This document shows positions 26,147 to 35,339 of a DNA stretch of 37,958 nt, one piece after another. The notes beneath the pieces were generated by a model. That model had not been told where the DNA came from. It saw only the letters and a program-made list of their open reading frames with translations, and did not search any database. This DNA is from Actinophytocola xanthii. GTDB lineage: Bacteria > Actinomycetota > Actinomycetes > Mycobacteriales > Pseudonocardiaceae. The stretch is from positions 1 through 37,958 of the forward strand of contig NZ_MSIE01000020.1 of assembly GCF_001921205.1 (NCBI RefSeq), written 5' to 3'. A program made the position numbers and the translations under genes. Numbering within the stretch: the first letter of the stretch is position 1; each line of letters starts with the position of its first letter.

Positions 26147-29125
26147 ATGCGGATCAGACCGCGCACCACCGTCCCCCTGCTCGCCGCGCTGCTCACCACG
26201 ACGCTCGCCGCGCCCGCCGCGGCGGGCACCGACTACCCCTTCCGCGACCCGGACCTCCCGCTGGAGCGCCGGATCGACGACCTGCTCGGCCGACTGACGC
26301 TGGACGAGAAGATCTCCCTGCTGCACCAGTACCAGCCGCCGATCCCGCGCCTGGGCATCGGCCGGTTCAAGACCGGAACCGAGGCACTGCACGGGCTGGC
26401 CTGGTCCACCGACATCCACTCCACACCGGACCCTGGCGCGGTGCGGACCGCGACCGCGACGGTGTTCCCGCAGGCGGTCGGGCTCGGCTCGACCTGGGAC
26501 CGGGACCTGATCGAGCGGGTCGGCACGGTCGTCGGCAACGAGACCCGCGGCTACAACTCGGCCGACCCCGACGTGTGGGGCCTGAACACCTGGGCGCCCG
26601 TGGTGAACCTGCTGCGCGACCCCCGGTGGGGCCGCAACGAGGAGGGCTACTCCGAAGACCCCCACCTGACCGGGGTGATCTCCACCGCCTACGCGGGCGG
26701 CATGCGTGGCGACGACCCGCACCACCTCAGGACCGCGCCGACGCTCAAGCACTACCTTGCCAACAACAACGAGGTCCGGCGGGACCGCACCTCCTCAAAC
26801 CTGCGCCCGCGGGTGAAGCACGAGTACGACGAGCAGGCGTTCCGACCGGCCATCGCGAACAACGCGGCGACCGGGGTGATGTCGGCCTACAACCTGGTCA
26901 ACGGCCGCCCGATGACCGCGCATGCCGACCACGACGACGTGGTCCGGTCCTGGACCGACCAGACGCTGATGAACGTCACCGACGCCGGAGGCCCCAACAA
27001 CCTCGTCGGCTCGCAGGCCTACTACCCCACCCTCGCCGAGGCCGACGCGGCCACGCTCAAGGCCGGTGTGGACAGCTTCACCGTCGACAACACCAACGCC
27101 ACCCCGACCGTCGAGGCGATCAGGACCGCGCTGTCGCGGGGCCTGCTCACCGAGGCCGACGTGGACACCGCGGTCCGGCACATCCTGAGCATCCGGTTCC
27201 GGCTCGGCGAGTTCGACCCGGACGGCGGACCGTACGCGGGAATCACCATGGACGTGGTGAACAGCCCGGAGCACCAGCGGCTCGCCCGCGAGGCGGCCGC
27301 CGAGGCCATGGTGCTGCTGAAGAACGAGGGCACGCTGCCCCTGGCGGCCGGGGACCGCACCGTCGCGGTGGTCGGGCCGCTCGCCGACACCCTCTACACC
27401 GACTGGTACTCGGGCCGGATGCCCTACCAGGTCACCCCGCGCGCGGGCATCACCGAGCGGCTCGGCGAGTCCGGCACCGTCACCGGCGGCGAGGCCGTCG
27501 ACCGCATCGCGCTGCGCTCGGTCGACACCGGCCGGTACGTCACCGCGGGGTCGGCGCCCGAGGGCGCGGCGCTCACCGCGGCCGGCACGAGCGCCGGGAA
27601 CAACGAGCAGTTCGACGTGTTCGACTGGGGGCAGGGCGTGCTGACCCTGCGCAGCGTCGCGAACGGGATGTACGTCGAGCGCGCGGACTTCGGTCCCACC
27701 AGCACGTTCGTCAACCGCGCCCCCCAGCCGCGGGACTGGTTCGTCCACCAGCAGTTCTCCCTCGAGGACGCCGGCGACGGCACCGTGGTGATCAAGTACG
27801 TCGGCTACGAGACCGTCAACGACTGGGAGGGCCCGAACAACTACCTGACCGTGGCCGCCGACGGCACCCTGGTCCTCGGCTCGCCCGACGCCGCCGGGGC
27901 CGCCCGCTTCACGAAGGAGACGCTGGTCAGCGGCGTCGACAGCGCGGTCGTCGCGGCGACTGGAGCGGACGCGGCGGTCGTGGTGGTCGGCAGCATGCCG
28001 TTCATCAACGGCCGCGAGGACCACGACCGCACCACGATGGCGCTCGCCGAGAGCCAGGCCGAGCTGGTCCGCGCGGTGCGGGCGGCGAACCCGAACACGG
28101 TCGTGGTGGTGGAGAACAGCTACCCCACCACGCTCACCTGGGAGCAGGACAACGTCCCGGCCATCCTGTGGACGACCCACGCCGGCCAGGAGACCGGCCG
28201 CGCGCTCGCCGACGTCCTGTTCGGCGACGTGAACCCGGCCGGGCGGCTCACCCAGACCTGGTACCGCTCCGACGCCGACCTGCCGAGCATCCTCGAGTAC
28301 GACATCATCAAGGCCCGCCGCACCTACCAGTACTTCGACGGCGACCCGCTCTACGCCTTCGGGCACGGGCTGTCCTACACCACGTTCCGCTACGACCGGC
28401 TCCGCGTGGAGAACTCGGTCCGTCCGAACGGGACGGTGCGGGTCAGCGTGGACGTGACCAACACCGGCCGGGTCGCCGGGGACGAGGTCGTCCAGCTCTA
28501 CACCCACCAGCGCGCCTCGCGCGACCCGCAGCCGAACCTGGAGCTGCGCGCGTTCGAACGGGTCGGCCTGGAACCAGGCCAGCGCAGAACCGTCCGGCTC
28601 ACCGTGCCGGCCCGCGAGCTGGGCCACTGGGACGTGACGCGCAACCGCTGGGTCGTCGAGCGGGCGACGCACGACGTCCTGGTGGGCGGCTCCTCGGCCG
28701 ACATCCGGCAGCGGGGTTCGGTACAGGTGCGGGGCGAGGCGATCCCGCCGCGTGAGCTGGACCGGACCACCCGCGGGGTCGACTTCGACGACTACGCCGG
28801 TGTCGACCTGGTCGACACCTCCAAGGAGCGCGGTGACGCGGTCGGCGCGTCCGGCGGCGACTGGGTCTCCTTCGCCGACGCCGACCTCGACCGGCCGCGC
28901 GCGCTCACCGCACGGGTCTCGCGGGAGCAGGCGGGCGCGGCCGGTGTCGAGGTCCGCCTGGACAGCCCGACCGGGCCGCTGCTCGGCACGGCGACCGTCC
29001 GCTCCACCGGCGACCGCTACGCCTACACCACGGTGACCGCGCCGCTGCGCCGCGTGGACGGCCGGCGGACGGTGTACCTGGTGTTCACCGGGGACCTTCG
29101 CCTCGACCACTTCAGCCTCAGATAG
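26147..29125 (+). CDS. Secreted GH3 beta-glycosidase with fascin-like insert and C-terminal CBM6-like domain
   Basis: 992 residues with a signal peptide (TVPLLAALLTTTLAAPAAA). The GH3 N-terminal barrel has KHYLANNN (201-208) and the probable nucleophile Asp279 (NVTDAGGP). The C-terminal GH3 domain has NGREDHDR with candidate acid/base Glu624. Between them, residues about 452-593 form a beta-trefoil/fascin-like insert (IALRSVDTGRYVTAGS, GVLTLRSVANGMYVE, NNYLTVAADGTLVLG). A Fn3-like domain follows FGHGLSYTTF, and the last 130 residues resemble CBM6 (GDWVSFADADLD). CGGGAG upstream supports ATG 26147. Beta-glucosidase or beta-xylosidase are both possible; the locus favours trimming the glucan backbone of xyloglucan oligosaccharides outside the cell. 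Confidence 0.9.
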   Translation: MRIRPRTTVPLLAALLTTTLAAPAAAGTDYPFRDPDLPLERRIDDLLGRLTLDEKISLLHQYQPPIPRLGIGRFKTGTEALHGLAWSTDIHSTPDPGAVRTATATVFPQAVGLGSTWDRDLIERVGTVVGNETRGYNSADPDVWGLNTWAPVVNLLRDPRWGRNEEGYSEDPHLTGVISTAYAGGMRGDDPHHLRTAPTLKHYLANNNEVRRDRTSSNLRPRVKHEYDEQAFRPAIANNAATGVMSAYNLVNGRPMTAHADHDDVVRSWTDQTLMNVTDAGGPNNLVGSQAYYPTLAEADAATLKAGVDSFTVDNTNATPTVEAIRTALSRGLLTEADVDTAVRHILSIRFRLGEFDPDGGPYAGITMDVVNSPEHQRLAREAAAEAMVLLKNEGTLPLAAGDRTVAVVGPLADTLYTDWYSGRMPYQVTPRAGITERLGESGTVTGGEAVDRIALRSVDTGRYVTAGSAPEGAALTAAGTSAGNNEQFDVFDWGQGVLTLRSVANGMYVERADFGPTSTFVNRAPQPRDWFVHQQFSLEDAGDGTVVIKYVGYETVNDWEGPNNYLTVAADGTLVLGSPDAAGAARFTKETLVSGVDSAVVAATGADAAVVVVGSMPFINGREDHDRTTMALAESQAELVRAVRAANPNTVVVVENSYPTTLTWEQDNVPAILWTTHAGQETGRALADVLFGDVNPAGRLTQTWYRSDADLPSILEYDIIKARRTYQYFDGDPLYAFGHGLSYTTFRYDRLRVENSVRPNGTVRVSVDVTNTGRVAGDEVVQLYTHQRASRDPQPNLELRAFERVGLEPGQRRTVRLTVPARELGHWDVTRNRWVVERATHDVLVGGSSADIRQRGSVQVRGEAIPPRELDRTTRGVDFDDYAGVDLVDTSKERGDAVGASGGDWVSFADADLDRPRALTARVSREQAGAAGVEVRLDSPTGPLLGTATVRSTGDRYAYTTVTAPLRRVDGRRTVYLVFTGDLRLDHFSLR

Positions 29126-29143
29126 CGGAGAGGGAGGCACACC

Positions 29144-31993
29144 GTGTCGCGCTGGACGATCCGCCGACTACTGCTGCCGTTCCTGGTCGCGGCCGTGGCC
29201 TTCGCCACGGTCGCGGCCCTCCCGGCGGCGCCGCGACCGGCCGCCGCGGCTCCCGACCGGGGCCACGAGGTCACCTACGACCGCTACTCGCTGAAGGTGG
29301 ACGGCGAGCGCGTGTTCCTGTGGAGCGGCGAGTTCCACTACTTCCGCCTGCCCAGCCAGCAGCTGTGGCGGGACGTGCTGGAGAAGATCAGGGCCGCCGG
29401 CTTCACCGGCGTCTCCCTGTACTTCAACTGGGCCTACCACTCCCCCGCACCCGGACAGTACGACTTCAGCGGCGTGCGGGACGTGGACCGGCTGCTCGAC
29501 CTCACCGAGGAGCTCGGCCTCTACACGGTCGTCCGGCCCGGTCCCTACATCAACGCCGAGGCCAGCGGCGGCGGCTTCCCCGCCTGGCTCAAGCAGGTGC
29601 CCGGCCGGGCCCGCTCCAGCGCCCCCGGCTACACCGAGGCCTACCACGAGTGGCTTGACCACATCAACCCGATCATCGCCCGCCACCAGGTGACCCGGGG
29701 CGGCTCGGTCATCGCCTACAACGTGGAGAACGAGTATGCCGCCAACACCGACGCGGCGTACATGCAGGACCTCCAGGACACCGCGCGGGCGGCGGGGATC
29801 GACGTCCCGATCACCCACAACCAGTGCTGCGACGCGTCCTGGACCCCCACCTGGGCCTCCGGGCTCGGCGCGGTCCAGATCCCGGGCGTCGACGACTACC
29901 CCCAGTCGTTCGAGTGCCAGACGCCCGAGGTCTGGGGACCGTGGGGGGAGGGCGTCACCGAGCGGCTCAGCGAGAACGCCCCGGTCTACGGCGCGGAGTA
30001 CCAGGCCGGCGCGATCGACCTGCACCGCGCCGGGTACGAGAAGTGCCGGGAGCTGACCGGGCCCGCGTTCATGAAGTACTTCTACAAGTCGAACCTGATC
30101 GCGAGCGGTGCGACCATGCACGGCTTCTACATGGCCTTCGGCGGCACCAACTGGGGTTGGCTCGGCCAGCCCAACGACGTCTACACCTCCTACGACTACG
30201 GCGCGGCGATCACCGAGACGCGCCAGCTGACCGAGAAGTACGACGAGTTCAAACGCCAGGGCTACTTCGTGCGCGCGGTGGCCCCGCTCACCAGGACCGA
30301 CCCGGCCGACGCTCCTGCCTCGGCCAACCCCGCGCTCGGCACGCTCGCCCGGTCCAACCCGGACACGCGCACCCAGTTCGTCCTGGTGCGCCACGCCGAC
30401 CGGGCCTCGACGACCACCGAGGACACTTCGCTGGACTGGTCCACCCCGGACGGTGAGTACCAGGTGCCGGTGCGGGTGTCCGGTCGGGACGCGAAGATCC
30501 TCGTCGCCGGCTACGACCTGGGCGGCCAGCGGCTGGTGTGGTCCAGCTCGGAGATCATGACCCACGAGCGGATCGCCGGCCGGGACGTCGCGCTGCTCTA
30601 CGGCCGGTCCGGCGAGCCCGGCGCGACCGTGCTGCGCTACCCCAGCCGCCCGAGCGTCCGGGTGCTGTCCGGTTCGGTGCGGACCAGCTGGCGCGACGGT
30701 GACCTTCGGCTGGACTACACGCACGCGGGACTGGCCAGAGTGGCCGTCAGCGGCGGCGGGCGGCCGCCGATGCTGCTGCTGCTCGGCACCGACCAGACCG
30801 CGGCGGAGTTCTGGCGGACGGACACCGACGCCGGGCCGGTCCTGGTGCGCGGCACCGAACTGGTCCGCTCCGCGCGGGTCGGCGGCTCGACGCTGTCACT
30901 GCGCGCGGACACCGCCGCCCCGGGCGAGGTGGAGGTGTTCGCACCCCGGAGCGTCCGCCGGCTGACCGTCGGCGGCGAGTCCGTGCGGGTGCGGCCGACG
31001 ACGAGCGGGTCACTCGCCGGCCGCCTGCACGGCCCCGCCCCGGTGCGGCTGCCGAAGCTCTCCGGGTGGCGCTACCGCCCGGAGGCCCCGGAGAGCCGGC
31101 CGGACTTCGACGACTCGCGCTGGACGGTCGCCGACCGCACCACGTCGGTCAGCCCGTTCCCGCCCACGACGCTGCCTGTGCTGTTCGCCGGCGACTACGG
31201 CTTCGACTACGGGCAGGTCTGGTACCGCGGCCACTTCACGGCGACCGGCACCGAGACCACCGTCGACCTCAACGCGATCACCGGGCGCGACGGCGTCTAC
31301 CAGGTGTGGTTCAACGGGCGGTACCTCGGTTCGGCCCGCGGCGGCGTCCAGGCCGACTCCGAGCCCCCGGTGAACCAGAACCCCGGTCCCGGCTCGTTCC
31401 GGCTCCCGGCCCTGGCGCCGGGTGAGCGCGGGGTGATCTCGGTGCTGGTCGAGAACCTGGGCCACAACGATGACTGGACGGCCGACGACAACCGGTTCAA
31501 GCAGCCCCGCGGGCTGGTCGGGGCGTCGTTGCCGGGTTCGACGGCGACGGTGCGGTGGCGGTTGCAGGGCGCCCACCGGGAACGCGCCGATCCGGTCCGA
31601 GGTCCGCTGAACACCGGCGGCCTGTACGGAGAGCGGCACGGCTGGCACCTGCCCGAGGCCGGCGGGTCCTGGGCCGCTCCCCGACCGCCGGGCCCCGGGG
31701 TGTCCTGGTACCGGACCGACTTCCGCCTCGACCTGCCCCGCGACCAGGACGTTCCGCTTGGCCTGCGGTTCGACGGGACCGGCCCGTATCGGGTGCAGAT
31801 CTACCTCAACGGCTGGCAGGTCGGGCGCCACACCGCCGACCTCGGTCCCCAGCGGGAGTTCGTGCTGCCGGCCGGGCTGCTGCGGGAACGGGGCGCCAAC
31901 ACCCTCGCTCTCGCGGTGACGGCGCTGGACGAGGCGGCCTGGAGCCCGCCGCGGCTGGTGGTGCAGGCCAACCACTGGACCGGCCGCCGCTGA
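29144..31993 (+). CDS. Secreted GH35 beta-galactosidase
   Basis: 949 residues with a signal peptide (IRRLLLPFLVAAVAFATVAA, cleavage after about residue 36). The GH35 barrel starts FLWSGEFHYFRLP. The acid/base is Glu197 (NVENEYA) and the nucleophile Glu285 (VYGAEYQAG). GTNWGWLGQPNDVYTSYDYGA is a GH35 signature near the barrel end. The long C-terminal part comprises beta domains including a jelly roll (PYRVQIYLNGWQVG). GGAGAGGGAGG before the GTG at 29144 gives a strong start, 18 nt after the GH3 stop. In this locus it probably removes terminal beta-galactose from xyloglucan side chains. Action on other galactans is possible. Confidence 0.93.
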   Translation: MSRWTIRRLLLPFLVAAVAFATVAALPAAPRPAAAAPDRGHEVTYDRYSLKVDGERVFLWSGEFHYFRLPSQQLWRDVLEKIRAAGFTGVSLYFNWAYHSPAPGQYDFSGVRDVDRLLDLTEELGLYTVVRPGPYINAEASGGGFPAWLKQVPGRARSSAPGYTEAYHEWLDHINPIIARHQVTRGGSVIAYNVENEYAANTDAAYMQDLQDTARAAGIDVPITHNQCCDASWTPTWASGLGAVQIPGVDDYPQSFECQTPEVWGPWGEGVTERLSENAPVYGAEYQAGAIDLHRAGYEKCRELTGPAFMKYFYKSNLIASGATMHGFYMAFGGTNWGWLGQPNDVYTSYDYGAAITETRQLTEKYDEFKRQGYFVRAVAPLTRTDPADAPASANPALGTLARSNPDTRTQFVLVRHADRASTTTEDTSLDWSTPDGEYQVPVRVSGRDAKILVAGYDLGGQRLVWSSSEIMTHERIAGRDVALLYGRSGEPGATVLRYPSRPSVRVLSGSVRTSWRDGDLRLDYTHAGLARVAVSGGGRPPMLLLLGTDQTAAEFWRTDTDAGPVLVRGTELVRSARVGGSTLSLRADTAAPGEVEVFAPRSVRRLTVGGESVRVRPTTSGSLAGRLHGPAPVRLPKLSGWRYRPEAPESRPDFDDSRWTVADRTTSVSPFPPTTLPVLFAGDYGFDYGQVWYRGHFTATGTETTVDLNAITGRDGVYQVWFNGRYLGSARGGVQADSEPPVNQNPGPGSFRLPALAPGERGVISVLVENLGHNDDWTADDNRFKQPRGLVGASLPGSTATVRWRLQGAHRERADPVRGPLNTGGLYGERHGWHLPEAGGSWAAPRPPGPGVSWYRTDFRLDLPRDQDVPLGLRFDGTGPYRVQIYLNGWQVGRHTADLGPQREFVLPAGLLRERGANTLALAVTALDEAAWSPPRLVVQANHWTGRR

Positions 31994-32021
31994 GCGTGGT
32001 CCCCGGCGCTGCACCGGCTGG

Positions 32022-32041
32022 CCCCCGACGATCGTCGGGGG
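32022..32041 (+). terminator. Terminator of the xyloglucan operon
   Basis: CCCCCGACGA followed directly by TCGTCGGGGG, a perfect 10-bp inverted repeat about 28 nt after the GH35 stop. Effective stem of 8 bp with a GATC loop. No T-run follows. Confidence 0.75.
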
Positions 32042-32225
32042 GACACCGCCGAACGGAGCAATTCTGTCCGCCACTCGCCAAAAGTGGGAAAAACGTTCAG
32101 AGAAACGGCCTGAACTGCTGAAACGAGTGGCTCATGTGGACCGAAGCTATCCGGTACGAACAGGTACGACCCGCGCGCGCATGCCCACTCCCCTGTGCTG
32201 CGCCGCTGGATTGGAAAGGGATTCA

Positions 32226-34397
32226 ATGCGACGTAGCCGATTAGCGTCGGCCGCAGCGGCAGTGCTGCTCGTCCCCCTGGTGCAGGTGCTGCCGGCATCG
32301 ACGGTCGGGGCGGAGCCGGCCGCGGCGCCGTTCGACGACACCAGGGAGCCGACGCGCCAGCAGCTGACCCTCGACGGCAAGCCCGTCGAGACGCCCGCGA
32401 GCTACCAACCGAAGTCGGCCAAGAGCCGGGCCGCGGCGGCGGCGACCCCACCGGTCGGCACCGTCCGCGGCTGGCTCGGCCTGGACGACTTCAACGGGAC
32501 GCTCTACCGCAAGGACTACACGCTGCGTGGTGTCGGGAACAACATCGAGGTCTGGGTCGCGAACGACATCGCGTTCCCGGAGGGGGACTGCCGCCGGCAG
32601 ATCCCCAACTCGACCGAGGTCACCGACGCCCAGGTGGCGGACCTGGTCAGCGAGTTCGACAACAACATGTACCCGAAGGAGACGGCGGCCTTCTCCACGC
32701 CGCCGGACCGCGACGGTACGAACGCCGCGATCGAGGGCGACTTCACCGGTGACGGCAACAAGACCGTCGCACTCATCGACAACGTCCGGGACGACAACTA
32801 CTACGAGTTCCCGGCCGCGCCCACCTACATCGCGGGCTTCTTCTCCGCGCAGTTCAACGAGCTGCTCGACCGCAACGTGATGACCATCGACGCGTTCGAC
32901 TGGGCACACCGCACCGGGGCCGACCCGGCGGACGAGCCGACCGACGACCTGTGCACCAGCCGCCCGGCACGGCCGCGCCTCTACGAGGGCACGTTCGCGC
33001 ACGAGTGGCAGCACCTGCTGATGTACTACACCGACCCGTTCGAGGGGAACTGGATCAACGAGGGTCTCTCCGACTTCGCCCAGAGCCTCACGGGCTACGT
33101 CGACCCCCGGCTGACCGTGTTCGACAAGGGCGGGGACAGCCACCTGTACTGCTTCCAGGGCTTCGGCCCGGTGGAGACGCCGTACAACACCAACCCACGG
33201 GACTGCGGCGGGCCGGAGAACTCGCTGAACCTGTGGGGCGAGGGGAACCCGAACGCGGTACTCGCCGACTACGGGCACGCCTACTCGCTGATGCAGTTCC
33301 TGCACGACAGGTACGGCACGGACTTCATGTCCCGGCTCCACCGGGACGGCGAGCACCAGGGGCTGGCCAGCCTCGATGCCGCGCTGGAGGCCGAGGGCGT
33401 CACCGACATGTACAAGGTTCTGCACGACCACCAGTCGATGGTGCTGCTGGACAAGATCGTCGGCGAACGTCGGGGCGTCATGCTCGGCGTGCCGAAGGGC
33501 AGGGTGACCACGCCGAGCCTGCGCTCCACGGTCAACCTGGCCAACCCGCAGGCCAACGACGACCCGGGTGCCGCGCCCAACGGTGCTGACTACGTCCAGC
33601 CCCGGCGGGCCAACGGCCAGGTGCTGCGTGGTTCGGAGCTGCGGTCGTTGACCTTCCAGGGCGCCGCGACGCTGCCCCCGCTCCCGCTGGAGTGGACGAC
33701 GGTGTCCGACGACCCGGACAGCCCCGGTGACCCGGTGCTGTGGTCGGGCAACGGCAACAACATCAACGCCACGGCGGTGACCGAGGTGGCCGTGCCGACG
33801 ACGGATCCGACGCTGCGCTTCCAGGCGAAGTACGGCGCGGAGCTCGGCTACGACTACGGCTACGTGGTCGTGTCGACCGACGGCGGCGAGACCTACACCC
33901 CGATCGCCGGTGACCGGACGGTGGAGGGCCCGCTGGGTCCGTCGCTAAACGGCACCACCGAAGGGTTCGAGCCGCACTCGTTCGACCTGTCGGCCTACGC
34001 CGGGCAGACGGTGCTGCTCGGTCTGCAGTACGTCAGCGACGGCGGCGTCAACGAGGGCGGCATCCTGGTGGATGACGTCACCGTCGGCGCGACCGTCGTG
34101 AGCGACGGCTCGAGCCTGGAGCCGTTCGACTCGCCGACCGAGATCAACCCGGCCGAGGTGCACAACTGGAACCTCAAGGTCATCGGCTTCGACGAGCGGA
34201 ACCAGATCGGGCTGCAGGCCGAGTTCAACGGCCGCAACTCGGTTCGGCTCGGCGCGCTGCAGACCCTGGTGTTCAACCTGTTCCCGAAGGTCGTCGTGAC
34301 CGTGTCCTACGACGATCCGACGGAGCTGGTGCAGCAGTACGCGCCGTACACCCTCACGGTGAACGGCGTGGTTCAGCCGGGCGGCGGCGGAGCCTGA
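32226..34397 (+). CDS. Secreted M6-like (immune inhibitor A-type) zinc metalloprotease
   Basis: 723 residues. A signal peptide (RLASAAAAVLLVPLVQVLPAS) is followed by a pro-region of about 75 residues. The zinc motif HExxH is HEWQH at 259-263 (TFAHEWQHLLMYY), with a likely third ligand Glu279 in WINEGLSDFAQ. An Asp-rich GDFTGDGNKT (171-180) could bind calcium. The C-terminal half is beta-rich with MAM/VEG-like features (YGYVVVSTDGGETYTPI, GGILVDDVTVG). M6 peptidases cleave host or environmental proteins. The ATG at 32226 follows GGAAAGGG; the upstream in-frame opening lacks a signal peptide. Leu6 is a TTA codon, suggesting bldA-type translational control. Family assignment is moderate. Confidence 0.8.
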   Translation: MRRSRLASAAAAVLLVPLVQVLPASTVGAEPAAAPFDDTREPTRQQLTLDGKPVETPASYQPKSAKSRAAAAATPPVGTVRGWLGLDDFNGTLYRKDYTLRGVGNNIEVWVANDIAFPEGDCRRQIPNSTEVTDAQVADLVSEFDNNMYPKETAAFSTPPDRDGTNAAIEGDFTGDGNKTVALIDNVRDDNYYEFPAAPTYIAGFFSAQFNELLDRNVMTIDAFDWAHRTGADPADEPTDDLCTSRPARPRLYEGTFAHEWQHLLMYYTDPFEGNWINEGLSDFAQSLTGYVDPRLTVFDKGGDSHLYCFQGFGPVETPYNTNPRDCGGPENSLNLWGEGNPNAVLADYGHAYSLMQFLHDRYGTDFMSRLHRDGEHQGLASLDAALEAEGVTDMYKVLHDHQSMVLLDKIVGERRGVMLGVPKGRVTTPSLRSTVNLANPQANDDPGAAPNGADYVQPRRANGQVLRGSELRSLTFQGAATLPPLPLEWTTVSDDPDSPGDPVLWSGNGNNINATAVTEVAVPTTDPTLRFQAKYGAELGYDYGYVVVSTDGGETYTPIAGDRTVEGPLGPSLNGTTEGFEPHSFDLSAYAGQTVLLGLQYVSDGGVNEGGILVDDVTVGATVVSDGSSLEPFDSPTEINPAEVHNWNLKVIGFDERNQIGLQAEFNGRNSVRLGALQTLVFNLFPKVVVTVSYDDPTELVQQYAPYTLTVNGVVQPGGGGA

Positions 34398-34419
34398 GCC
34401 TGGTCGTCCCGTTGACGTC

Positions 34420-34445
34420 GGCCCCCGAGGTTCGCCTCGGGGGCC
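34420..34445 (+). terminator. Terminator of the metalloprotease gene
   Basis: A perfect 11-bp stem, GGCCCCCGAGG/CCTCGGGGGCC, with a stable TTCG tetraloop, 23 nt after the stop and followed by a short T-containing stretch (ATTTCTACTC). Confidence 0.88.
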
Positions 34446-34454
34446 GACCCATTT

Positions 34455-34503
34455 CTACTCCAGAGTAGGTTAGTGTGAGCTGCACCACCCCACACTCTGG
34501 AGG
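34455..34503 (+). promoter_or_regulatory. Leader region of the lipase gene with two small inverted repeats
   Basis: CTACTC-CA-GAGTAG (34455-34468) could be an operator. AGTGTG (34472-34477) can pair with CACACT (34491-34496), next to the ribosome-binding site GGAGG (34499-34503). The region is AT-richer than its surroundings and probably holds the lipase promoter. Elements are not assigned with certainty. Confidence 0.35.
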
Positions 34504-34508
34504 ACTCG

Positions 34509-35267
34509 ATGACGCGTCGTCTCCGGCTCACCCTGCGCTGCTCACTCTCCGCGCTGATCGTCTCACTGTTCGCGCTCGTGGCCTCCCCAAGCGCCGCGGC
34601 CGCCCCGCCGCGCGACCCCGTGGTGGTCGTCGCCGGCACGTTCGGCCCCGCGTTCTTCTACGAGCCCCTGGCCGCCCGGGTGCGGGCCGGCGGGGCGCAG
34701 GCGTTCGTCTTCGAGCTGCCCGCCCTGGGCACCGGCGACATAGCGAACTCCGCGCGGGCGCTGGACACGTTCGTCGACGGCGTGCTGGCCCGCACCGGCG
34801 CCTCGCGGGTGGACCTGGTCGGACACTCCCAGGGTGGGTTGGTGGGGCGCCAGTTCATCAGGTTCGAGGGCGGCAGTGCGGTGGTGGACAGTCTGGTCAG
34901 CCTCGGGGCGCCGCACTACGGCACGGCGGTGGCGAACATCGCGGACTTCTTCGGCCTCGGAACGTGTCTTGGGGTGGTCGCCTGCGAGCAGATGGCACTG
35001 GGTTCGGACTTCCTGGCCCGCCTCAACGCCGGCGACGACACGGTGGGGAACGTGCGCTACACGAACCTGTTCACCGCCCTGGACGAGCTGGTCCGCCCGG
35101 TCCAGAACGCCGCCCTCGCCGACGGTGCGACCAACGTCCTGATCCAGTCCCAGTGCCCGGCCAGGGTTGTCGCCCACGTCGGCCTCGCCCTGGACGGCAC
35201 CGCCTACGACGGCGTCCGAGACGCTCTCCTCGGCGAACCGGTCCGCCTCAACTGCCTGGCTGTCTAG
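34509..35267 (+). CDS. Secreted alpha/beta-hydrolase lipase (LipA/class 2 lipase-like)
   Basis: 252 residues with a signal peptide (LSALIVSLFALVASPSAAAA, cleavage near residue 32). The nucleophile elbow is GHSQGG with Ser107. The likely triad partners are Asp192 (TALDELVRP) and His223 (VAHVGLALD). GTFGPAFFYEPLA near the start provides the oxyanion region. Cysteines at 153/160 and 216/249 may form disulfides, as in extracellular Streptomyces lipases. GGAGG at 34499-34503 supports the ATG. It is monocistronic between a terminator and the DUF1028 gene. Chain-length preference cannot be read from sequence. Confidence 0.9.
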   Translation: MTRRLRLTLRCSLSALIVSLFALVASPSAAAAPPRDPVVVVAGTFGPAFFYEPLAARVRAGGAQAFVFELPALGTGDIANSARALDTFVDGVLARTGASRVDLVGHSQGGLVGRQFIRFEGGSAVVDSLVSLGAPHYGTAVANIADFFGLGTCLGVVACEQMALGSDFLARLNAGDDTVGNVRYTNLFTALDELVRPVQNAALADGATNVLIQSQCPARVVAHVGLALDGTAYDGVRDALLGEPVRLNCLAV

Positions 35268-35339
35268 CGCCGGAGGCGACTGTTGATCAGTCGTTGGGTT
35301 CGCAGGCGGGGTGGGCGCTCGACATCCTATGGTTGGCCG

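Noticed and set aside
26795-29140. Long open frame antisense to the GH3 gene
   Set aside because: It reads as low-complexity shadow of a gene with clear GH3 signatures.
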